Positions 34,684-43,299 of a DNA stretch of 64,000 bases are shown here, one piece after another. The stretch is from UBA5066 sp046331465 (lineage in GTDB: Bacteria > Acidobacteriota > Thermoanaerobaculia > UBA5066). The position numbers were made by a program, and so were the translations under genes. The notes below the pieces were generated by a model. That model was given only the letters and a program-made list of their open reading frames with translations, did no database searches and was not told where the DNA came from. Every line of letters starts with the position of its first letter. Positions within the stretch are counted from its first letter, which is position 1. The stretch covers positions 186,001-250,000 of the forward strand of contig JAXLQV010000001.1 in assembly GCA_046331465.1 (NCBI GenBank), read 5' to 3'.

Positions 34684-35700
34684 ATGTCCGAACGGGTGGG
34701 GAGCGGGGCGGTCTGCGCCAGGGTCTGCCTCGCGGTCGTGCTGGCGGCGCTCGCCTCTCCCGGCTCGGCCGCGGAGCTCTGGCTCCATCCGGTCCTCCCG
34801 CCGGCCGTCGTGAAGGCCGCGGGGCCCCCGGTGCGCCGGGGAGCCCGCCCCGCGCGCCCGGCCGCGCCGGCCCCGCCCTTTCCCACGGCGCTCTCCGGCG
34901 ACAGCTCGTTCGTGGAGCTGACGTCGGGGGAGCGCTACCCCGAGGCCGCGAGCGCCGTTCCGCCGGAGCGGATCGACCGGTCGTTCGTGCGGCTCGGCGA
35001 GGGGCGTCCGATGCCGCTCACCTCGGCGAAGGTGGACGGCCCCGTGACGCGCCTCGAAGCGACCTGGGCGGGGCAGGGGCTCGCGACGCTCGCGGTCCTC
35101 CTCGCGCCCGAGGCGAGGACGGTCGAGGCCGCGGACTTCGAGGCGTTCCTCCGCGACGCGGGCGCGGCGGCAGCCGCCGCCGACCGCGCGAAGAGGAAGG
35201 AGACGAAGAAGCCGGCGAAGGTCGTGGCGTTCGAGTCCGCGCGCGCCTTCGCGGGCGTCCTCGCGCCACCGCGCTCCGCCGACCCGGTCGACCCCGCCGC
35301 AGGGGCCGACGCGCCGATCGGGCTCCCGCTCGAGATCGTGGCGGGCGTGCCGCCGCTCCCGCTCCGGGCCGGAAGCACGCTCACGGCGACGGTCCTCCTC
35401 GACGGCCAGCCGGCGCCGGGGGCGGCGGTGCGGGCGTTCGCCGCGGACGGCGGCGCCGCGTCGCCGCTCGCGGCCGACGAGAAGGGCGTCGTCTCCCTTC
35501 CCCTCGCGCGCGAGGGACGGCTCCTCCTCTCGACCGTGTCCGTGCGGCGGACGACGAAGGCCGACCGGTCGAAGGGCGAGGCGTGGAAGAAGGCGGACTG
35601 GGAGGTCCGGCGCGCGACCCTCGAGCTCCTCGTCCTCCCGCCGGCCCCCGCGCCGACGCCGGCCCCGAAGGGGAAGGGCCCGACGCCGAAGCCGCGCTGA
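34684..35700 (+). CDS. exported DUF4198-like protein
   Basis: A 338-residue protein with an N-terminal hydrophobic signal segment ending near PGSAA (about 32). AELWLHPVLPP directly after it resembles the HDFWL-like opening of DUF4198 proteins, which are periplasmic and sometimes linked to nickel or cobalt uptake. The central EIVAGVPPLPLRAGSTLTATVLLDGQPAPGAAVRAF block is a conserved beta-domain segment of that family. Ala/Lys- and Pro-rich linkers (about 50-90, 160-190, 310-338) break up the chain, and the Lys-rich tail is probably unstructured. The conserved His residue often seen right before the Trp is missing. Metal transport is therefore only a hypothesis. Confidence 0.6.
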   Translation: MSERVGSGAVCARVCLAVVLAALASPGSAAELWLHPVLPPAVVKAAGPPVRRGARPARPAAPAPPFPTALSGDSSFVELTSGERYPEAASAVPPERIDRSFVRLGEGRPMPLTSAKVDGPVTRLEATWAGQGLATLAVLLAPEARTVEAADFEAFLRDAGAAAAAADRAKRKETKKPAKVVAFESARAFAGVLAPPRSADPVDPAAGADAPIGLPLEIVAGVPPLPLRAGSTLTATVLLDGQPAPGAAVRAFAADGGAASPLAADEKGVVSLPLAREGRLLLSTVSVRRTTKADRSKGEAWKKADWEVRRATLELLVLPPAPAPTPAPKGKGPTPKPR

Positions 35701-35708
35701 GCCCGGTC

Positions 35709-36896
35709 TCAGCGCGGGGCGCGGAGAGCGCGCGCGAGGCGCGCGGCCCCTTCGCGGAACGTCGCCTCCTCCGGGAGGAGCGAGACGACGAGGTACGCCT
35801 CGCGGGGGTAGTCGAAGAAGTAGCCCGGGTGGACGAGGAGGTCCTCCTCGGCGAGGAGGCGGAGGACGAGCTCCTCCTCGGGCTCGACCGCGGGAAGCCG
35901 GACGACCGCGGACCAGCCGGCCGACAGGGGCGCGACCGTCGCCTCCGGGCGGCCGGCGAGGGCCGCGACGAGCGCGGCGTGGTTCGCGAGGAGGCGCCGC
36001 CGGAGGGTCTCTGCGGTCCCTTCTCCCCAGGCGAGGAGGCCGGGGAGCGCGAGCTGGACGGGGGTGCCGACCGAGAGGTACGAGTCGGCGATCCAGGCGA
36101 GCCTCTCGAGCGCCTCGGCCAGGAGCGGGGCGGGCCCGTTCGCGAGGACCCAGCCGAGCTTCAGCTGCGGGAGCGCGGCGGACTTCGAGAGGCCGCCGAG
36201 GGAGAAGACGAGCGCCTCGCCCGCCTCCGCGGCCGCGACGCGGGCGTCGCCGGGTCGGTCCGCGAAGCGGTAGTCGAGGAAGACCTCGTCGGAGACGAGG
36301 GCGAACCCGCGGCGGGCCGCGAGGGCCTCGAGCGCGTCGAGCTCGGCGCGGGAGATCGACGTCCCGGTGGGGTTGTTCGGGTTGACGAGGACCGCTGCGG
36401 CGACGCGCCGCCCCTGGTCGGCCGCGCGGTCGGCCGCCTCCTCGACGAGGCTCGCGTGGACGGCCCAGCGGTCCTCGGCGGGGAGGCGGTAGCGGACGAG
36501 CTCGACCCCTTCGAGAGCGGCGAGGGCGTCGAGGAGCGGGTAGCTCGGGGCGGGGACGAGGACGGCGTCGCCGGGAGCCGCGAGGAGCTTGAAGAGCCAG
36601 CCGTAGGCCTCGCTCGACGAGGCGGTCAGGACGAGCCGCGACGGGTCGGCGGCGACGCCGCGCGCGGCGTAGTAGCGGGAAACGGCCGCCCGCGCGGAGG
36701 CGAGTCCGCGCGGGTCGGGGGCGTAGAGCGCCCCGCGGGCGTCCGCGAGGAGGGCGAGGGCGGGCCCGGGATCGACCGGGAGCCGCGCCGAGGTCGGGTT
36801 CGTGGCGGTCAGGTCGAGGACGGGGCGGGCGTGCGCGGCGAGCGCCCGCGTCAGCCGGTTCTCCGCGCCGGGGGCGGGCGTCCTCCTCGAGAACAT
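35709..36896 (-). CDS. PLP-dependent class I/II aminotransferase
   Basis: A 395-residue fold-type I aminotransferase. The phosphate-binding and substrate region NPNNPTGTSISRAELD (about 176-191), VSDEVFLDY (about 202-210) with the cofactor Asp, and SLGGLSKSAALPQLKLGW with the Schiff-base Lys (about 236) are clear. The substrate is not readable from motifs; related proteins act on aspartate, alanine or aromatic amino acids. The ATG lies 7 nt after TAACCT (minus strand 36909-36904), another leaderless-looking start, and diverges from purL with 56 bases between starts. Confidence 0.85.
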   Translation of the reverse strand: MFSRRTPAPGAENRLTRALAAHARPVLDLTATNPTSARLPVDPGPALALLADARGALYAPDPRGLASARAAVSRYYAARGVAADPSRLVLTASSSEAYGWLFKLLAAPGDAVLVPAPSYPLLDALAALEGVELVRYRLPAEDRWAVHASLVEEAADRAADQGRRVAAAVLVNPNNPTGTSISRAELDALEALAARRGFALVSDEVFLDYRFADRPGDARVAAAEAGEALVFSLGGLSKSAALPQLKLGWVLANGPAPLLAEALERLAWIADSYLSVGTPVQLALPGLLAWGEGTAETLRRRLLANHAALVAALAGRPEATVAPLSAGWSAVVRLPAVEPEEELVLRLLAEEDLLVHPGYFFDYPREAYLVVSLLPEEATFREGAARLARALRAPR

Positions 36897-36903
36897 CCCG
36901 CGG

Positions 36904-36909
36904 AGGTTA
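36904..36909 (-). promoter_or_regulatory. -10 box of aminotransferase gene, probably leaderless
   Basis: TAACCT on the minus strand is followed by 7 nt and the ATG. The divergent purL box at 36939-36944 is 30 bases away. Confidence 0.4.
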
Positions 36910-36938
36910 CCCTCGCCGGCCCCCGGGGAGGGCGCGGG

Positions 36939-36944
36939 TAAACT
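36939..36944 (+). promoter_or_regulatory. -10 box of purL, probably leaderless
   Basis: TAAACT is followed by 8 nt and the purL ATG. No Shine-Dalgarno sequence is present between them. Confidence 0.5.
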
Positions 36945-36952
36945 CCGGCGCC

Positions 36953-39169
36953 ATGGGAACCGCCGTGACGATCACGCCCGGCCTCCTCGCCGAGCACAAG
37001 CTGACGCGCGAGGAGTACGACCGGATCCTCGCCGCCCTCGGGCGCGAGCCGAACATGGTCGAGCTGGGGATCTTCTCGGCCCTCTGGAGCGAGCACTGCT
37101 CGTACAAGTCGTCGAAGGTCTTCCTCCGGGAGCTCCCGACGACGGGGAAGCGCGTCGTCCAGGGGCCGGGCGAGAACGCCGGGGCCGTCGACATCGGGGA
37201 CGGCCTGGCCGTGGTCTTCAAGATGGAGTCCCACAACCACCCGTCGTTCATCGAGCCCTACCAGGGGGCGGCGACGGGGGTCGGCGGGATCCTCCGCGAC
37301 ATCTTCACGATGGGGGCGCGGCCGATCGCGATCCTCGACCCGCTCTTCTTCGGCGATCCCGACGCCCCGCGGATGCACGGCCTCATCGACGGGGTCGTCC
37401 GGGGCGTCGGCGGCTACGGCAACTGCATCGGGATCCCCACCGTCGGCGGGTCGACCCTCTTCCACCGCTCCTACAACGGGAACATCCTCGTCAACGTCAT
37501 GGCCGTCGGCCTCGTCCGCCACGACCGGATCTTCAAGGCGAAGGCCTCCGGCGTCGGCAACCCGGTCCTCTACGCCGGCTCGAAGACGGGGCGCGACGGC
37601 ATCCACGGCGCCTCGATGGCCTCCGACGTCTTCGACGACGAGAAGGCGCAGCGCCGCCCGACGGTCCAGGTGGGCGACCCGTTCACCGAGAAGCTCCTCC
37701 TCGAGGCGGTCCTCGAGGTCCTCGAGGGGGACGCCGTCGTCGCAATCCAGGACATGGGGGCTGCGGGGCTCTCGTCCTCGTCGTTCGAGATGTGCGCGCG
37801 GGGCGACGTCGGGATGCGCCTCGACCTCGACCGCGTCCCGATGCGCGAGGCCGGGATGACCCCGTACGAGCTGATGCTCTCCGAGTCTCAGGAGCGGATG
37901 CTCCTCGTCGCCAGGCGGGGGCGCGAGCGCGAGGTCATCGACGTCTTCGAGAAGTGGGGCCTCGACGTCGCCGAGATCGGCGAGGTGACCGCGGAGCCGC
38001 GGATGCGCCTCCTCTGGCACGGCGAGGTCGCGGCCGACCTCCCCGTCGCGCCGCTCGTCGACGAAGCCCCGGTCTACAACCGCCCCTGGACCCTCGTCGA
38101 GCCGCTCCGGCCGATCGAGGGGACGATCGACCTCGCCGGCAAGCCGGACGACACGACGGCCCTCCTCGCCCTCCTCGCCTCGCCGAACCTCTGCGACAAG
38201 ACGTGGATCTGGCGCCAGTACGACCGGAGCGTGAGGACGAACACCGTGATCGGCCCTCCGGGGGACGCCGCCGTCCTCCGCGTCAAGGGGACCTCGAAGG
38301 GGCTCGCGGTGACCGCCGACGTGAACCCGCGCTACTGCTTCGCCGACCCGACGCGCGGCGCGGCGCACGCCGTCGCCGAGGCGGCGCTCAACGTCGCCTG
38401 CACGGGCGCGCGGCCCCTCGCCGTCACCGACTGCCTCAACTTCGGGAACCCCGAGCGGCCGGAGATCATGGGGCAGCTCGCCGCGGCGGTGAAGGGCCTC
38501 TCCCTCGCCTGCCGCGCCCTCGAGACGCCCGTCGTCTCCGGGAACGTCTCCCTCTACAACGAGACCGACGGGGAGTCGATCCTCCCGACGCCGACCGTCG
38601 GCATGGTCGGTCTCCTCGAGGACGTCGCCCGCGCCGTCCCCCACGCCTTCGCGAACGAGCACGACGTCGTCGCCCTCTTCGGCGAGACGCGCGACGAGCT
38701 CGGCCGGAGCGAGTACCTCGCGACCGTCCTCGGGCGCGAGGAGGGCCCCTGCCCGAACCTCGACCTCGTCGGGGCCCGGTCCATGGTCGACCTCCTCGTG
38801 AGCCTCGCGGCGGACGGGCTCCTCTCCTCGGCCCACGACGTCTCCGAGGGGGGGCTCGCGGTCGCGCTCGCCGAGGCGGCGATCCCGAGCGGCCTCGGCG
38901 CCGAGCTCAACCTCGAGACTGCGCTCCTCCCGACCGTCTACCTCTTCTCCCAGTCGACGCCGCGCGTCGTCGTCTCGTTCCCCCCGGGGAACGGCAAGGC
39001 GATTCTCGAGGCGGCACGCCGGCACGGCGTCCCGACCGCGTTCCTCGGACGCGTCACCCGGGACGTCCTCCGCGTCCGCGTGAGCGGGAGCGTCGTCCTC
39101 GACGTCCCCGTCGCGACGCTGAAGCGGGCCTCCGGGGAGGCCTTTCCGACGATGATGGAGGTCTCATGA
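36953..39169 (+). CDS. purL: phosphoribosylformylglycinamidine synthase II
   Basis: A 738-residue small-type PurL. Motifs include LGIFSALWSEHCSYKSSK with the active-site His region (about 38-55), VFKMESHNHPSFIEPYQGAATGVGG (about 87-111), GASMASDVF (about 221) and, in the second half, NVACTGARPLAVTDCLNFGNPE and DVSEGGLAVALAEAA. It converts FGAR to FGAM with ATP and glutamine nitrogen in purine synthesis, needing PurQ and PurS, which are not in the window. Length is normal for the three-subunit type. The ATG lies 8 nt after TAAACT with no ribosome site, so the mRNA may be leaderless. The stop overlaps the thioredoxin-fold gene. Confidence 0.95.
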   Translation: MGTAVTITPGLLAEHKLTREEYDRILAALGREPNMVELGIFSALWSEHCSYKSSKVFLRELPTTGKRVVQGPGENAGAVDIGDGLAVVFKMESHNHPSFIEPYQGAATGVGGILRDIFTMGARPIAILDPLFFGDPDAPRMHGLIDGVVRGVGGYGNCIGIPTVGGSTLFHRSYNGNILVNVMAVGLVRHDRIFKAKASGVGNPVLYAGSKTGRDGIHGASMASDVFDDEKAQRRPTVQVGDPFTEKLLLEAVLEVLEGDAVVAIQDMGAAGLSSSSFEMCARGDVGMRLDLDRVPMREAGMTPYELMLSESQERMLLVARRGREREVIDVFEKWGLDVAEIGEVTAEPRMRLLWHGEVAADLPVAPLVDEAPVYNRPWTLVEPLRPIEGTIDLAGKPDDTTALLALLASPNLCDKTWIWRQYDRSVRTNTVIGPPGDAAVLRVKGTSKGLAVTADVNPRYCFADPTRGAAHAVAEAALNVACTGARPLAVTDCLNFGNPERPEIMGQLAAAVKGLSLACRALETPVVSGNVSLYNETDGESILPTPTVGMVGLLEDVARAVPHAFANEHDVVALFGETRDELGRSEYLATVLGREEGPCPNLDLVGARSMVDLLVSLAADGLLSSAHDVSEGGLAVALAEAAIPSGLGAELNLETALLPTVYLFSQSTPRVVVSFPPGNGKAILEAARRHGVPTAFLGRVTRDVLRVRVSGSVVLDVPVATLKRASGEAFPTMMEVS

Positions 39170-39765
39170 GGACGTCCGGCCTCGTTCCCGTCCTTCTCGT
39201 CTCCGCTCTCGCCTTCTCCCTCGCGGCCCCGGGCGAGGTCGCGGCCCCCCCGAAGATCGGCGCCACGGCGCCGGACTTCACCCTTCCCCCCGCCGCGGGC
39301 GGGCCCCCCGTCGCCCTGAAGGACCTCCTCGCGAAGGCGAAGGCGGTCGTCGTCATCTTCGACGCGACGCGCTGCCCGTACGCGAAGGGTTACAAGGAGC
39401 GCGTCGCCGCGATGGGGAAGGAGTACGGCGCGAAGGGGGTCGCCTTCGTGACGATCAACAGCAACAAGACCGAAGCCCCAGCCGAGGTCGCCGAGGACGC
39501 GGCGAAGAACGGCTTCTCCTTCCCCGTCCTGAAGGACGAGGGGAACAGGGTGGCCGACCTCTACGGCGCGACGAAGACCCCCGAGGTCTACGTCCTCGAC
39601 CCGAAGGGGACGCTCCTCTACCGCGGGCGGATCGACGAGACCCACGACGACCCGAAGAACGTGAAGAGCCCCGACCTGAGGAACGCCCTCGAGGCGATCC
39701 TCTCGGGCAAGCCGGTTCCCGCGGCCGAGACCAAGGCCTTCGGCTGCTCGATCAAGCGCGTCTGA
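39166..39765 (+). CDS. exported peroxiredoxin/thioredoxin-fold protein
   Basis: A 199-residue protein whose ATG overlaps the purL stop (ATGA). A signal peptide of about 26 residues is followed by a redoxin domain (PPKIGATAPDFTLPP, VVVIFDATRCPYAKGY). The peroxidatic-type Cys sits in RCPYAKGY; only one Cys is in that motif, and one more lies near the C-terminus (FGCSIKRV), a distance consistent with an atypical peroxiredoxin-like disulfide. It is most like the AhpC/TSA and YneN-type proteins that are exported. Function may be thiol-based peroxide reduction or disulfide chemistry in the periplasm. Co-translation with purL has no evident functional sense. Confidence 0.72.
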   Translation: MRTSGLVPVLLVSALAFSLAAPGEVAAPPKIGATAPDFTLPPAAGGPPVALKDLLAKAKAVVVIFDATRCPYAKGYKERVAAMGKEYGAKGVAFVTINSNKTEAPAEVAEDAAKNGFSFPVLKDEGNRVADLYGATKTPEVYVLDPKGTLLYRGRIDETHDDPKNVKSPDLRNALEAILSGKPVPAAETKAFGCSIKRV

Positions 39766-39766
39766 C

Positions 39767-40294
39767 GTGAGGCCCGACGGCACACCCGCGCGCGCGAAGA
39801 GGGCGCTTCCCGCCCTTCTCGCAGCGCTCCTCCTCTCCGCCGCCGCCCCGGCCGCCTCGGAGCCGGTGAAGCACCTCCTGCCGGAGGACTACGCGAGCCG
39901 GATCGTCGCGGCGAAGAAGGGACGGGTCCTCCTCGTCAACTTCTGGGCGACCTGGTGCGAGCCGTGCCGCGAGGAGATGCCGAACCTCGTCGCGGCGGCG
40001 AAGAAGTTCTCCTCGCGCGACCTCGCGGTCGTCCTCGTCTCCCTCGACTCGCAGAAGACCGGCCCGGCGCAGGTCCCGAAGTTCCTCTCCGACCAGAAGG
40101 TCCCGTTCGTCTGCTGGCTCGCGAAGACGCGGGACCCTCAGGACTTCATCGACACCGTCGACCCGAGCTGGGACGGCTCGCTCCCCTACACGATGATCTA
40201 CGGGCGCGACGGGAAGGTCGCGGCCCGCCACGCGGGCCTCCAGACGGAGGCGTCGTTCACCGAAGCGATCCGGAAGGCCGTCGGAGCGAAGTGA
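39767..40294 (+). CDS. TlpA-family thioredoxin-like protein
   Basis: A 175-residue protein with a GTG start one base after the previous stop. A hydrophobic export segment lies at about residues 14-32 and a TlpA/ResA-type thioredoxin domain follows with the active site FWATWCEPCREEMPNL (WCEPC). Such proteins reduce disulfides in the periplasm, often for cytochrome c maturation; no ccm gene is nearby. The stop overlaps the next start (GTGA). The pair with the preceding redoxin suggests a thiol-handling module. Confidence 0.85.
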   Translation: MRPDGTPARAKRALPALLAALLLSAAAPAASEPVKHLLPEDYASRIVAAKKGRVLLVNFWATWCEPCREEMPNLVAAAKKFSSRDLAVVLVSLDSQKTGPAQVPKFLSDQKVPFVCWLAKTRDPQDFIDTVDPSWDGSLPYTMIYGRDGKVAARHAGLQTEASFTEAIRKAVGAK

Positions 40295-40887
40295 GGCGCC
40301 GCCCGCTCCTGGACGCCCTCTTCCTCGACCGCGACGGCACCCTCATCGCCGAGCGGGGCTTCCTCGCCGACCCGAAGGGGGTCCGGCTCGCGCCGGGCGC
40401 CCCCGCGCTCCTCGCGCGCTTCGCGGCGGAGGGGACGAAGCTCTTCGTCGTGACGAACCAGTCGGGGGTCGCCCGCGGGCTGACCCGCTGGGACGAGGTG
40501 AGCGCCGTGAACGCCGAGGTGGAGCGGCGGCTCGCGCTCCGCGGCGTTCCGATCGCCGGGTGGCTCGTCTGCCCGCACCACCCGGAGGGGCGCGTGAAGG
40601 AGTACGCGATCGCCTGCCGATGCCGGAAGCCGGGGACGCTCCTCCACCGGCGCGCGCTCCGGCGGCACGGCCTCTCCGCCGCGCGGTCGGCCGTCGTGGG
40701 GGACAAGTGGGACGACGTCGGCGCCGGCCTCGCGCTCGGAGCGCTCGCCGTCCACATCCTCTCGGGGCACGGGCGCGAGCAGCGCGCCTCCGTCCGCTCG
40801 AAGGGGGCCGGCCGGGTCCTCCTGGCCGGGGGGCTCGCCGACGGGCTGAGGAAGCTCCGCGCGGCGGCGGAAGGGAGGACGCGATGA
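40291..40887 (+). CDS. gmhB: D-glycero-D-manno-heptose-1,7-bisphosphate 7-phosphatase
   Basis: A 198-residue HAD-family phosphatase with a GTG start. FLDRDGTLIAE (about 11-21) has the nucleophile Asp, VTNQSGVARG is motif II, and CPHHPEG with CRCRKPGT forms the zinc-binding loop characteristic of GmhB/HisB phosphatases, followed by VVGDKWDDVGAG with the last Asp pair. It removes the 7-phosphate in the ADP-heptose pathway. The following genes hldE and gmhA, which act before and after it, make the assignment firm. Overlaps on both sides place it in one long transcription unit. Confidence 0.9.
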   Translation: MRRRPLLDALFLDRDGTLIAERGFLADPKGVRLAPGAPALLARFAAEGTKLFVVTNQSGVARGLTRWDEVSAVNAEVERRLALRGVPIAGWLVCPHHPEGRVKEYAIACRCRKPGTLLHRRALRRHGLSAARSAVVGDKWDDVGAGLALGALAVHILSGHGREQRASVRSKGAGRVLLAGGLADGLRKLRAAAEGRTR

Positions 40888-41834
40888 CGCGCAGGCGACG
40901 CGGCGAGACCGTGACGACCTACCCGATCGCGACGCGGACGTTCAAGGTGCGGACCGAGGACTTCGCGGCGCGCCCGGCCACGAGCGGCTCTTTCGCCGAC
41001 TTCTGGAACGGCCTGCCGAAGATCCTCGCCGCCGAGTCGCTCCGGAAGGTCGCCGCGGCGATCCACGCGGCGAAGAGGAAGGGGAAACCGGTCGTCGTCG
41101 CCTTCGGCGCGCACGTCCTGAAGACGGGGCTCGGCCCGGTCCTCGTCGACCTCGTCGAGCGGGGCTTCGTCACGGCGCTCGCGACGAACGGCGCGAGCGG
41201 CATCCACGACTTCGAGGTCGCGTTCCACGGGAAGACGTCGGAGGACGTCGGCGCCGTCCTCGAGACGGGCGAGTTCGGGATGAGCCGCGAGACGGGCGAG
41301 GGGGTCTTCCGCGCCCTCCGCGCGGGGCGGAAGAAGGGCGTCGGCTACGGGCGCGCGCTCGGCGAGGCGATCCTCCGGGGCCGCTTCCCGTACCGCAGCC
41401 TTTCGCTCTTCGCCGCGGCGGCGAAGGCGGGCGTGCCGCTCACGGTCCACGTGGCCCTCGGCACCGACACGCTCGTCCAGCACCCGGGAATGGACGGGGC
41501 GCTCGTCGGGGAAATGTCGATCCGCGACTTCACGACGATCCGGCGGGTCATCGCGGAGCTCGGCGACGGGGGGGTCTGGATCAACGCCGGCTCGGCGGTC
41601 ATCATGCCGGAGGTCTTCCTGAAGGCCCTCTCGATGGCGCGGAACCTCGGCCACGACGTGAGGAACTTCACGACCGTCGACCTCGACATGATCCGCCACT
41701 ACCGCCCGCACGAGAACGTCCTGAAACGCCCGGTCCTCTCGGGCGGAGCCTCGTACGCGATCACCGGCCACCACGAGATCGTCCTGCCGCTCCTCGCCCA
41801 GGCGCTCGTCCTGGGCCTCGAGGACGGGAGATGA
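40884..41834 (+). CDS. unknown protein of heptose operon, deoxyhypusine-synthase-like
   Basis: A 316-residue protein coupled to gmhB by ATGA. Segments such as VVVAFGAHVLKTGLGPVLVDLVERG (about 68-92), ATNGASGIHDFEVAFHGKT (about 97-115), HVALGTDTLVQHP (about 192-204) and WINAGSAVIMPEVFLKAL suggest a Rossmann-like alpha/beta fold with Gly-rich loops. The pattern recalls deoxyhypusine-synthase-fold proteins found in some bacteria, but I cannot confirm it and no catalytic Lys is decisive. Its placement between gmhB and hldE is the best clue: it may act on a heptose or other core sugar. No named function is claimed. Confidence 0.5.
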   Translation: MTRRRRGETVTTYPIATRTFKVRTEDFAARPATSGSFADFWNGLPKILAAESLRKVAAAIHAAKRKGKPVVVAFGAHVLKTGLGPVLVDLVERGFVTALATNGASGIHDFEVAFHGKTSEDVGAVLETGEFGMSRETGEGVFRALRAGRKKGVGYGRALGEAILRGRFPYRSLSLFAAAAKAGVPLTVHVALGTDTLVQHPGMDGALVGEMSIRDFTTIRRVIAELGDGGVWINAGSAVIMPEVFLKALSMARNLGHDVRNFTTVDLDMIRHYRPHENVLKRPVLSGGASYAITGHHEIVLPLLAQALVLGLEDGR

Positions 41835-41844
41835 GGAAGACTCC

Positions 41845-43299
41845 ATGACGCCGCGCGAGCTCGCGGCCCTCGCCGCCGCCGCCCCGAGCGTGAAGGCGGC
41901 CGTGGTCGGCGATCTGATGCTCGACGAGACCTGGCTCGGGGAGGTCTCGCGCGTCGCGCCGGAAGCGCCCGTGCCGCTCCTCGCGCTCTCGTCGATGTCG
42001 CGGCGCGCGGGGGGGGCGGGGAACGTCGTCGAGAACCTCGCCGCGCTCGGCGCGCGGACGGTGGCCCTCGGCGCGGTGGGGCCGGAGGAGGAAGGCGCGT
42101 GGATCGCGCGGCACCTCGCGGGCCTGCCCGGCGGAGAAGGGCGCGTCGTGGTCGACCCGCTCCGGACGACGCCGGTCAAGCGCCGGATGGTCGCGGACGG
42201 GCGACAGCTCCTCCGCGTCGACCAGGAGCTCCCGGCGGTCCTCTCCCCGGCGGCGGAAGAGGAACTCCTCGCCGCCGGCCTCGCGGCGCTCGAGACGGCC
42301 GACGTCCTCCTCCTCTCCGACTACTCCAAGGGGACGCTCACGCCGCGCGTCATGGAGACGCTCCTGGCGGCGGCGCGGCGGCGCGGCGTCCCCGCGCTCG
42401 TCGACCCGAAGGGGAAGGACTACGGCCGGTACCGCGGCGCGACATGCGTCACGCCGAACCGCAGGGAGCTCGAGACGGTGACGGGCGAGAGCGCCCGCGA
42501 CCTCGGCACCGTCGCGCGCCTCGCGACGCGCCTCCGCGACGAGCTCGGCCTCGACGCGATCCTCGTGAAGCTCTCCGAAGAGGGGATGCTCCTCCTGCCG
42601 AGGGGGGGCGAGCCGCTCCGGATCGCCGCGCGGGCGCGCGAGGTCTTCGACGTGACGGGCGCGGGGGACACCGTCCTCGCGACGCTCGGCGTCGCCCTCG
42701 GCGCGGGGCTGCCGCTCGCCGACGCGGCCGAGGTCGCGAACCGCGCGGCCGGCGTCGTCGTCGGCCGGACGGGGACGGCCTCGGTCCGCTGGGCCGACCT
42801 CCTCGAGGGGCTCACGTCGTCTCCCGCCGAGAAGCTGCTGGAGCGCGGCCACGTCGCGGCGGTCTCGCAGATGCTCCGGCGCGCGCACCGGCGCGTCGTC
42901 TTCACGAACGGCTGCTTCGACCTCCTCCACCCGGGGCACGTCACGCTCCTCGGCGCCGCGAAGGCGCACGGCGACGTCCTCGTCGTCGGGCTGAACAGCG
43001 ACGCGTCCGTGAAGCGGCTGAAGGGGCCGGAGCGGCCGATCCTCTCGGAGCACGACCGGGCGCAGGTCCTCGGCGGCCTCGACGCCGTCGACTTCGTCGT
43101 CCTCTTCGACGAGGACACGCCGGAGGAGCTGATCCGGCAGATACGTCCCCAGGTCCTCGTGAAGGGGGGCGACTACACGGAGGCGAGCGTCGTCGGCGCG
43201 CCGTTCGTCCGCTCCTACGGCGGCGAGGTCGCGCTCGTCCCCCTCCTGCCGGGTCGCTCGACGACCTCGATGGTCACGAAGATGAAGGAGGCGCCGTGA
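41845..43299 (+). CDS. hldE: bifunctional heptose-7-phosphate kinase / heptose-1-phosphate adenylyltransferase
   Basis: A 484-residue fusion. Residues 1-315 are a PfkB-type kinase (VVGDLMLDETWLG, VVDPKGKDY, and the anion-hole motif DVTGAGDTVLATLG). Residues about 350-484 are a nucleotidyltransferase with TNGCFDLLHPGHVTLL (from about 353), including the HxGH signature, and VKGGDYT. HldE phosphorylates D-glycero-D-manno-heptose-7-phosphate and later adenylates the 1-phosphate, giving ADP-heptose for LPS core. GAGGAAG precedes the ATG. The stop overlaps gmhA (GTGA). The epimerase HldD that finishes the pathway is not in the window. Confidence 0.95.
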   Translation: MTPRELAALAAAAPSVKAAVVGDLMLDETWLGEVSRVAPEAPVPLLALSSMSRRAGGAGNVVENLAALGARTVALGAVGPEEEGAWIARHLAGLPGGEGRVVVDPLRTTPVKRRMVADGRQLLRVDQELPAVLSPAAEEELLAAGLAALETADVLLLSDYSKGTLTPRVMETLLAAARRRGVPALVDPKGKDYGRYRGATCVTPNRRELETVTGESARDLGTVARLATRLRDELGLDAILVKLSEEGMLLLPRGGEPLRIAARAREVFDVTGAGDTVLATLGVALGAGLPLADAAEVANRAAGVVVGRTGTASVRWADLLEGLTSSPAEKLLERGHVAAVSQMLRRAHRRVVFTNGCFDLLHPGHVTLLGAAKAHGDVLVVGLNSDASVKRLKGPERPILSEHDRAQVLGGLDAVDFVVLFDEDTPEELIRQIRPQVLVKGGDYTEASVVGAPFVRSYGGEVALVPLLPGRSTTSMVTKMKEAP